NCBI GenBank assembly: GCA_020744225.1
Contig: JAGMWG010000016.1
Span: 1,116,001-1,180,000, forward strand
Reading direction: 5' to 3'
Source: Paraphoma chrysanthemicola
Lineage: Eukaryota > Ascomycota > Dothideomycetes > Pleosporales > Phaeosphaeriaceae
DNA: 64,000 nt
The translations under genes and the position numbers were made by a program. Positions within the stretch are counted from its first letter, which is position 1. Every line of letters begins with the position of its first letter. This document shows, one piece after another, positions 57,260 to 64,000 of this stretch. The notes under the pieces were generated by a model, which did not search any database, was not told the origin of the DNA, and was given only the letters and a program-made list of their open reading frames with translations.

Positions 57260-58105
57260 ATGCCCGGAGCTGCATCGCAGAACGGCTCTTTGAGGAGCCT
57301 GAGGCGCCTATTAGGAACAATGAGCCTCAGGTCGAATTTATTGAAAGCAGCACTCAAGATAGAGACCCTAGCACGTCCGACTGCGCCCGTACATCACCCA
57401 GCCAAACCCGTCATTAAAGAGATTGCATTTCATCACGGTGGCTACGAATTCTCCAGATATGACGAGAGTCCTGTCATATTCAGCCTCAAGGGATCGCCAC
57501 AATATGGCGGGGGAGTGCGCGTATTCGTCCCGTGGCTTTACGTGTACATCCTCTCCGGCGCGAAGACCCACGACCCTTCCGACTTCTACTTTTCGCTCAA
57601 GCTAGGTGGAGAACCGCTCAACTTCAGCAGTCTGGACGATATCTTGCTGGAAAGCCATTATTACGTGCACTTTACCGACCCCGACCACTGGCTCAAGGAC
57701 AAGTATCGCGAACGAATTTTATGTCGTAATTTCGAATTTTGGACACTTCCGCTCGAGAAGGACATCGTACCGTGTTGGATGGAGAATGACAACGAGATCA
57801 GCGACGACGCTGAACCGGACATTGACGACCCGCCGCGGAAACATCATATCTTGGTGGAGCAAGACAAACGCTCCCACGCCTCATGTCTTGAAGTCGTTGC
57901 GCGAGACGGAGGTTGCATCCTTTCCGGAGCAGCGGCAGATGAGTGCCTGCGCAACGACGTTTACCCATTCTCAGTGCGCAACGAGCGAGTCTTCAAGCCT
58001 AGATCGATGCGACTGGATCCGTGCAACGGCATTACACTGCGAAAAGATCTCAGCGTCGCTTGGGCTTATTCAGAATTTGTGCTTTTACCAAAATACGGGC
58101 AATAG
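57260..58105 (+). CDS. HNH-nuclease-family protein, prematurely stopped
   Basis: A 281-codon frame from the ATG at 57260 (context CCGCCATGCC). It belongs to the fungal HNH_2-type family: a helical N-terminus, a central region (LYVYILSGAKTHDPSDFYFS), then SCLEVVARDGGCILSGAAAD and NGITLRKDLSVAWAYSEFVLL. In active members the last motif reads N-x-L-L-L-R-x-D-L/I-H-x-x-F-D; here the His and the Phe-Asp are replaced (DLSVAWAY), so nuclease activity is unlikely. The frame ends in TAG at 58103, but the same frame continues with family-like sequence to 58444. This looks like a decaying gene, or less likely one that uses stop readthrough. Confidence 0.7.
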   Translation: MPGAASQNGSLRSLRRLLGTMSLRSNLLKAALKIETLARPTAPVHHPAKPVIKEIAFHHGGYEFSRYDESPVIFSLKGSPQYGGGVRVFVPWLYVYILSGAKTHDPSDFYFSLKLGGEPLNFSSLDDILLESHYYVHFTDPDHWLKDKYRERILCRNFEFWTLPLEKDIVPCWMENDNEISDDAEPDIDDPPRKHHILVEQDKRSHASCLEVVARDGGCILSGAAADECLRNDVYPFSVRNERVFKPRSMRLDPCNGITLRKDLSVAWAYSEFVLLPKYGQ

Positions 58106-58444
58106 GTTGCTCACTTCTTCGACCCGGCATCGCAATTAGCTGTCGAGTTCAATAATCGACCGGCTCGACTGCATCCGGAGGTCTCCAGACGATTGTTGTT
58201 CGGAAGATTGGCATGGATAGCTTTCCGGGCGTCGGAAAAACTACGGTTTCAAAATTATGTGTGGGAGTATATATTTATCTGTGAAGATACGCTGTTATTC
58301 GACTCAAGAGAAGGATGGCGCGACCTTGATAAGGAGCTCAACGAACGCCGAAAGCGCATTCGTTGTGTTGGACGTGGCAGAAGCTCCAGTCTGACATCAG
58401 TGGAGCACCGCCTTAGCATAATGATGAGATCGGAACTTCGGTGA
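58106..58444 (+). pseudogene. In-frame continuation of the HNH-family gene after a TAG
   Basis: Directly after the TAG at 58103-58105 the same frame stays open for 112 codons to a TGA at 58442. Its start (VAHFFDPASQLAVEFNNRPA) and RRLLFGRLAWIAF match the C-terminal block of fungal HNH proteins, where a PKG-x-VVHFL segment is followed by HN-R-x-L and FLFARFAWAIF. The TAG could come from CAG by one C-to-T change. No fungal-size in-phase intron removes it. Confidence 0.6.
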
Positions 58445-58558
58445 TAGCTCCTGCTCGAGATCAATGGGCAGCGTGTCCTAGCATAGTCATGAAGAATTTT
58501 GAAACTCTCTACCATTCGTTCTGCTGATCGGGTATATCGCCAACATTATCATCAATCA

Positions 58559-60175
58559 TTAAAGCAGCTTGAATCCTCCAGAGACCTGTTTCTGAAACAC
58601 GCCCTTCGGATCATACTTCCTAGCGACTTCTTTCAGCTTCTTCTTCTGATCCTTGCCATAGCCTCGCAATGGGTCTTGGAACCACGCAGCGAAATTGAGA
58701 TACTTATACGGGTGGTAGACACCATCTTCTTGCGTGAGCTCTTCCACAACTTCGATCAAGTCCTTCAAGCCTTTCTCAAGACCATCCGTCGCCTGTGCGC
58801 CGTCGAAGGTGAACACGATTTGCAGGAAGACCATATCCTTCTCGGGCGTGTCGTTGGTCGAGAAGCCAAGGCTATTAGGAGCAGCGCCCTTGCGAGGCGA
58901 CCCTGGTAGGGCCTGGAATGTGAGCTCCCCCGAGGGATTGGCGTAAGCATATGTTTCGCTGATCTCAGGAACTAGGCTTCTCCATAGCGCATGGACCTTG
59001 TGGACGATAGTGGGATTCACATGAAAGGATGTGGTGGCCCAGATTGTGCTATCAATACTCATCAGATTCAGATGCTCATCGTGGAAACCCTCCAAAATTC
59101 ACTTACCGTCGTGGAGTCGCTACTACCTGGCGTGAAGCATTCCTCGTATGCTCACTAATGGATGCCTCGATCATCCCATTCATCACCTGAGGTTTGACTT
59201 CGGTGATCTGCTTCAAGCCACCTGGCTTCAACTCTGGCTTCGTATGCCACATGATGGCAACCGGATTGAAGAGCGCAGCAGAGTGGTTGTATCGAATGGT
59301 GACCCAGCCCGCGACATATGGATCAAAATTCTTGGGCGTCTTGAAGTTGGTGAAGGCATTGAGCAGATCCGTCGCAGCAGTTGGAGCATACACGATCCGA
59401 CCGCCCCAGATTCTCGTCGCTGGATAGGCCTTGACGTCGAAGCGAGTAACGATTCCGAAATTATTCTGGCCGCCCTTGAGTGCCGCGAAGAGATCAGAAT
59501 TTGACGTGGCATTGGCATTCACAATCTCTCCGGTGGCGAGCGCGACTTCGAAATTGACCACGGCGTCGCATGCCCAGCCATGCTGTGGAGACAGAAAAGA
59601 CACACCGCCTATGGATGACCACATTAGTCGAAGTGCTATGAAGACACTCTTCTCAGTTGTTGAGCGCACATACCTCCTGTAAGAAAGCCAGCGACACCGA
59701 CCACTCCAATGCGGCCCGCAAGTACAGTCAAGTTTCTCTTCTCCGCGGCGTCATATGCGTCTTGCGAGAGTGCACCCGCTCCGACTCTTACAACTTCCTC
59801 GCCTCTTGCAACCTCCACACCTTTCAGACTTTGCATGTCGATAGTGACACCGTTGTCAACATTGTTGAAACCAGCATTGGCATTGTGCCCGCCTCCCTTC
59901 ACTGCAAAGCGAGTGCGATTGTTCTGTTGCAAGACGCCAAGCGCGACGGACACATCCTTTGCAGAAGTTGGTCGGACAACGCAGTTTGGATGAAGCCGGA
60001 GTTGAATGAATGGATACGATGATATGGATGCGTTGTATGTCGGCGCTTCAGGGAAGAACACTCGCTCAGGCAATGCCGATGCAAGTTCCGCACATGCTGT
60101 CGGCTGTGTAGTGTTGTACTGTGCGAACACAACAACGGCAGCTAAGCTGCCGAGCAACGTTCTGGAAAAACGCAT
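58559..60175 (-). CDS. Secreted FAD-linked oxidase, berberine-bridge-enzyme type
   Basis: Flavin oxidase of the PCMH/BBE-like group that oxidises small molecules or sugars outside the cell. Three exons (introns 59609-59673 and 59049-59106) give 497 residues. A signal peptide (MRFSRTLLGSLAAVVVFAQY) is followed by the FAD-binding fold: LHPNCVVRPTSAKDVSVAL, FAVKGGGHNANAGFNNVDNG with the flavin-linking His, VRVGAGALSQDAYDAAEKRN, and LTGGGVSFLSPQHGWACDAV across intron 1, whose Cys can be the second flavin link. The C-terminal BBE motif is YKYLNFAAWFQDP. Sequons (NNT, NRT, NHS) fit secretion. The substrate is not predictable. Confidence 0.9.
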
Positions 60176-61866
60176 GTTGAAGTAACGACGGAAAAGAAGG
60201 CACTGGAGCGACCAATACTTCGACTCTTGTCATCCTTAAGAGCTCTTCAGAATACCTAGGCTCACCGGACCTAGCATCCTGAATCTGCTTCGGATGCCTC
60301 AAAAAAAAGCTACGATAATCTGACAGCCAATACGAGCATTCATTTGTGGCGCTGTTTACGAGGCTAGGGCAAGCCACACCCGATGTCGCATCGGCATGAT
60401 TGGCTGACCCCGACTTTGGCAGGACAGCATCACGAACCTTAAATTCCTGTAGCGCGACAAACCTCTGCTGATCATACTTTGAGTGGGGAGCCGGCGTACC
60501 TTTTCGCAATATTGGGATTTTCGGGTTGCGCGATTGCCCCATAGTCGACTGGGCAATGCTGATGTGCCTGGAAACTGTACAGGATCGTCGGACTGCGGCT
60601 GAGCGATATGCTGCAACAACATCTGTCAGCTGATGTTTTTCGTGTGTCACGACTCGTACGCAGTGCTGTTCGGAGCCCGCTATGCATGGCATTGGTGACT
60701 TTGGTGTACAGCACCTGTACCTCCGCCGGGCCATTGCGGCCGTATACTTCATGATTGATTTCCGTGCAATGCGAATGTATGCAGACGTAGCTATATTTCA
60801 GATTACAATAGCGTCGTAAGATCGTCTAGACCGCCTCATAGATTCGCGTTGGGATTGTAAGAATAACTGAGGATTATAAGGAATGTTCCGTCGGAATTGC
60901 CCAATGTACGCTGCTCCATAATAGTCTCCCGATGCGCGCCGGGGTTTGCCGTAAGATGAATGCTACCGCAGCATCGTTCGAATGACGCCTGCCGACTTGG
61001 ATGCACACCTTTCGGCGAGGGGCCCGAAGACATTTGAGCGTCTCCTTGCATACCGGAACGGACCCAAGAAGCTTTTGGTCCGAGGCAAGCTTAACTAGAT
61101 GTCTCTCATAACAAGTTTTCACTTTCTGCCATTTTTCTGCTTGATTCAAGCACTTCTCCGGTGCCGCTTCTACTAATCGGCCCGATCAAGCGCTTAATCA
61201 TGGTGGTCCGCTCCGCCACTGTCCCACGGCCGATTGTTAGTAACCCTTCCTGGTTTTCATCGTGATATGCGCTATGTTCAAGAAGCCTCTCCTCCAAATC
61301 TCTGTTGGCACCCTATGCGGACGCACCTTGAGCCGCTTTGATGTTGGGAGCTTGGGCAAGGAGTGAGCGGAATATAGCAAACTGAACACATGATACAGCT
61401 ACTGTAGTAGTACTGCTCGAGGCCGTGGCTCGCGGGATAAGCAGCAATCCAACCACGTCGGCATGAGCATGCTAATCAGCTGTAAAGAAGGCTTTTTGCT
61501 CGTTTCTTTTGTATGATTTGTTCAAGCGGACACCTTGCTCGAAAAGAGGTCGAGCCATCTCTGCACAGCCGCTGCGGGCGCATCATAGAATACGACTTGA
61601 ATGGGATCACTGAGATCTGTGCATCATGTGTCGAAATGCAGTCCAACGATGTAAGTCCACGGGTTCCAAGTTGGGTGTCTTCTGCATGTGGCCCGAATGT
61701 AACCATTCCTTCAAAAGTCTCCCTTTCAGACTCCAAGCAACACTTTCTGTCAGGTTCAATTGATACCTCGTTAAAGGCCTGCATTAAGGAAAGAGCTTTC
61801 TGGTCTGTATCAGGGTTTCGATTCATGAATACGGCCACGGTCTGAATATAGCATTGGAGAGGCACG
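60176..61866. other. Accessory stretch without a confident gene
   Basis: Contains the promoter of the FAD oxidase gene and several open minus-strand frames without family features. These include a 228-codon frame (60066-60752) that overlaps the start of the oxidase, an exon-like fragment at 61106-61311 (listed separately), and a frame at 61476-61850 that may be a last exon of the proline-rich gene. No terminal repeats or transposase motifs are visible. Confidence 0.4.
61106..61311 (-). pseudogene. Exon-like fragment
   Basis: After an acceptor-like GCATAG a minus-strand frame reads GANRDLEERLLEHSAYHDEN, then LIGPISRSGTGEVLESSRKM, and ends at 61106. It looks coding but has no ATG near its 5' end and no clear upstream exon. 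Possibly a remnant of a degraded gene; family unknown. Confidence 0.25.
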
Positions 61867-62392
61867 CTAAAACAGACAATACAGCTTCCAAGCAGAAGCA
61901 ACAAAGCCTGGAACCGAGATCGCGATTTGCGCAGCACTTCCGGACTGAGCTTGAGAGGCTGGTCGTTGACTTGTACTTGAAGCGACCGAGGCTGGTGTCT
62001 GTATCGCCTTTGACGTCGGTCTCGATGCCGTATTTTCGTTCGAGTTCGGAACATTCAATTCCACGACTGAAGTCGCTTCAGGACGACTCTCATGAACCTG
62101 CGACGGGTTTGGAGCAACAGGTGTGTGCTCCGGTCTTGGTTTTGGCTTTGGTGGTGTTGGAATGTTCGGTGTTGTTGGTATAATTGGGTCCGGTACCTTA
62201 GGAGGCCTCGGAAAAGGGAGTCCTGGTGTTCGTCGCAGAGGCGAGCAAGTTTCATCGCGACCCCAGTCTAGGTCTCTATAAGCTAGGAGTGTCTGAAATA
62301 CTGCATGTTGACTTACACGGAACCCCAACAGCAACGAGAGGTAGGGCGAACGTGAGTATCAAGAGCACACTATGGAAGCCTCGAAGTATCAT
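61867..62392 (-). CDS. Candidate secreted proline-rich protein
   Basis: Exon 1 starts at the ATG at 62392 and encodes a clear signal peptide (MILRGFHSVLLILTFALPLV). A 43-bp intron (about 62274-62316, GTAAGT donor; acceptor TATAGAG, or TATAG with a GTGTAA donor) joins it in phase to LDWGRDETCSPLRRTPGLPF. A Pro-rich segment (TTPNIPTPPKPKPRPEHTPV) and a Ser/Ala/Gln-rich tail follow. Unspliced, exon 1 stops at once, so the gene is easy to miss. The protein is about 160 residues if it ends at 61867; an alternative last exon down to 61476 is possible. Cell-wall linker or effector-like roles are guesses. Confidence 0.45.
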
Positions 62393-62438
62393 ATTGGGTC
62401 ATGTTGAGGAAGCGAAGAATATATGGATGGCTATGGAC

Positions 62439-62828
62439 TTATGAGAGAAACTGCCCATGGTCTTCTGTGCCGCTCAGGCGGCAGTGTTGATGTTTCGCAT
62501 TGCGCTCAGCCTCAATTTCGTAAATGTCTGGCAGCCGAACCTGAGGAGCGTCCTCGTATCCAGCAGGAATCGAAAAGCTCGTTTCGTTTGTAGCATCATT
62601 CACATAGGACGACTGTCCAGCGGCATTTGCAAACTGGTGGATTTTCTTATCTGTAGAATAGGCTAGATCGTAGGGGCCCATCTTTACAAGAAGAGAATTG
62701 AACTTCCAATGAGTGTAGAGAAATAAGACTTTTGTTGAGGGAGACATCCAAGCTGGTTTATATGGGTTACCAGGCAGGTGTTGAGCGCCTTCCAGGAGCT
62801 CGCTCTGATGCAACAAAGCACCGAACAT
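62439..62828 (-). CDS. Hypothetical orphan protein
   Basis: A 129-residue frame with an ATG at 62828. The sequence is balanced and protein-like (STKVLFLYTHWKFNSLLVKM, then GYEDAPQVRLPDIYEIEAER) but matches no family I know and has no signal peptide. It ends 46 bp before the ATG of the proline-rich gene on the same strand. It may be a small gene or a remnant. Confidence 0.35.
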   Translation of the reverse strand: MFGALLHQSELLEGAQHLPGNPYKPAWMSPSTKVLFLYTHWKFNSLLVKMGPYDLAYSTDKKIHQFANAAGQSSYVNDATNETSFSIPAGYEDAPQVRLPDIYEIEAERNAKHQHCRLSGTEDHGQFLS

Positions 62829-63026
62829 TGACTAACAAAAAGGCAAAGATGTCTTTTGAAACAGCCTTCAGCTATGTCATCCAATCAAAGCAGTGGTAGT
62901 AACATCAACATTTTCCCTTGCCGCGCGCTTCATACAGCTTAGGGGCGCGAAAGGAAAACTGCATATTGAAGAAATTCAAAACAAGGTTACTCTTGAGTCC
63001 CTGAGCACTTCCAGTGTACGTTAAAG

Positions 63027-63338
63027 ATGTCTACGAGCCTATACGCGACTACATCAAAGCCCTACGTAATGCAGCTTGCACAATCATGCCGAGAAGCTCT
63101 CGGGTTCACGAAAGACCTCTTGAAGCGATTGGAAGATCGCTGCAAGGGCACTGCTCCCCCTGGCGCAGATCAGCCTGTGGAGTTCTCCAAGCAAGTTGCA
63201 AGATATTATTGTCCAGAACGCCCTTCTGAAAAATTACCGGGATTGCTGATACAGTCCCCAACCGACAATTCCGATCTAGCCCTACTCGCGCGAACGCACC
63301 TCCGCATAATTAGCGCACAGTTTTCTTGTCAAGAGTAG
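63027..63338 (+). CDS. Hypothetical small protein
   Basis: A 103-residue frame whose ATG at 63027 has an A at -3 (AAAGATGTC). The translation is helix-rich and ordinary in composition (VMQLAQSCREALGFTKDLLK, then DNSDLALLARTHLRIISAQF). There is no signal peptide, membrane segment or known motif. It overlaps no other gene, which makes it more credible than most short frames here, but it may be part of a longer spliced gene. Confidence 0.42.
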   Translation: MSTSLYATTSKPYVMQLAQSCREALGFTKDLLKRLEDRCKGTAPPGADQPVEFSKQVARYYCPERPSEKLPGLLIQSPTDNSDLALLARTHLRIISAQFSCQE

Positions 63339-63760
63339 CTAATTACCGCCCCGCATGGTTTACCGCGCGCTTCGTTTTAGCCTTCTTCGTTATCGTCTCG
63401 CCAAACCACCTGGGAAGTCTTGTATGCCGACAGAAATTAAGTTGCCCATCTCGGTATTCGGACGATGTTAACGCGTCTGCAATGCTCAAATGGAACGTCG
63501 AACACGTCTTCGTGTTCCTACGCGTAGGTCACGTAACACGGTGCGGAGAACATGCATACATGTACGTGGTGAGCCTATCAACGTCTGCATCCAACCAAAG
63601 AATGCAGAGCAGGTCCGTGGGTGAATAAGTCACACAGGATGATAAGAAGACTCGAAGCCAACAGCACTTCTTGGACCCCAAGCTCTAAGGTCTTACTTCT
63701 TTCATAAGTCATGATCCACCTGTACGTGCAAAGGATTCAATACCCAAAGCCAGAATCAAC
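63339..63760. other. Intergenic
   Basis: Between two small plus-strand frames. A 100-codon open frame (63326-63628) overlaps the previous gene and has no protein-like features. Confidence 0.4.
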
Positions 63761-63940
63761 ATGTATCGTTATACAGAGTGCGAGACATGCGGTCGTGAAT
63801 TTGGTTGTCAGCAGGCTGCCATACAGCACATGTATGCGCTTGATCACTGGGCTCAGCAAATCAAAGAAGCTGGAAGTATTAGCCTTGGTCGACTGAAACC
63901 TAGAGCCTCTTCATCGGCCGTATTTCTGCGAAATTTCTAA
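63761..63940 (+). CDS. Small C2H2 zinc-finger protein (possibly continuing past the window)
   Basis: A 59-codon frame from the ATG at 63761. It begins MYRYTECETCGREFGCQQAA and continues IQHMYALDHWA, giving C-x2-C-x12-H-x5-H. This is the fungal type of C2H2 finger in which CETC, QxAxxQHM and ALxHW are conserved and often repeated in tandem. The remaining residues are unrelated and the frame stops at 63938. Because an intron-like acceptor (GACTGAC then GGACAG) lies near 63992, the real gene may splice into further fingers beyond the edge. Confidence 0.5.
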   Translation: MYRYTECETCGREFGCQQAAIQHMYALDHWAQQIKEAGSISLGRLKPRASSSAVFLRNF

Positions 63941-64000
63941 AAGTTCAGGGCTTGCGGTGTCACGACTGACGATAGTAGCTACTTGCGGACAGGCAGTCCG

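Noticed and set aside
60066..60752. 228-codon minus-strand frame overlapping the start of the FAD oxidase
   Set aside because: Longer than expected by chance, but it runs into the oxidase signal peptide in another frame and shows no domain. Kept only as a remark.
57260..62400. Possible secondary-metabolite cluster around the FAD oxidase
   Set aside because: There is no polyketide synthase, NRPS, terpene cyclase, P450 or cluster regulator nearby. One berberine-bridge-type oxidase alone does not make a cluster.
1..64000. tRNA, rRNA, CRISPR arrays, intact transposons, RIP-type AT-rich blocks
   Set aside because: Looked for B-box-like GGTTCGANNCC, direct-repeat arrays, terminal inverted repeats and long AT-rich tracts. 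The nearest tRNA-like hit (near 6390) lacks the CC at the right place, and nothing else qualified by eye.

Overview
The window is nuclear DNA of a filamentous ascomycete. Many genes are interrupted by very short GT-AG introns (48-67 bp, often exactly 49 bp), intergenic gaps are short, and the gene set is typically fungal: cytoplasmic dynein heavy chain, GEF1-type chloride channel, fungal GT31-like glycosyltransferase, S10 carboxypeptidase, berberine-bridge-type oxidase. The short introns and gene content would suit a Dothideomycete, but that placement is inference. I see no rRNA, tRNA, CRISPR array or intact transposon.

Layout. 1-1.3 kb holds only a coding-like fragment. 1.3-3.1 kb is a five-exon MFS sugar transporter. 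3.6-16.2 kb is a run of minus-strand genes, mostly lineage-specific, acidic and disordered, broken only by a RidA-family gene at 13.4-13.9 kb. At 14.5-20.5 kb a GT31-like glycosyltransferase sits between two genes that share an unrecognised domain. The larger gene carries it twice. The smaller carries it once and begins, after a 16-nt first exon, with Met-Ala-Arg-Thr-Lys, the same residues as histone H3.

21.7-47.9 kb is the conserved core: dynein heavy chain (13.1 kb, one intron), CLC channel, GMP synthase, BCP1, Rieske protein, an ADP-ribose-1''-phosphate phosphatase-like macro protein, a Dpb3-like histone-fold protein and a serine carboxypeptidase. GMP synthase and BCP1 share a 219-bp divergent promoter. 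48.2-55.5 kb holds a small hydrophilic protein, an SDR with a possible mitochondrial leader, and two long acidic proteins; the second is a putative tail-anchored membrane protein with a 57-residue tandem repeat.

The right end (56-64 kb) is more accessory: an HNH-family gene with a premature in-frame stop, a secreted FAD oxidase, a proline-rich protein with a signal peptide, small orphan ORFs, and a C2H2 zinc-finger ORF of 59 codons at the edge.

The strongest candidates for something undescribed are the shared domain family with its H3-like N-terminus, the 57-residue-repeat protein, the duplicated Cys motif of the 8.1-9.9 kb gene, and the PIP-box-like N-terminus on the macro-domain protein. 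Exon junctions below were placed by eye from splice consensus and reading frame.
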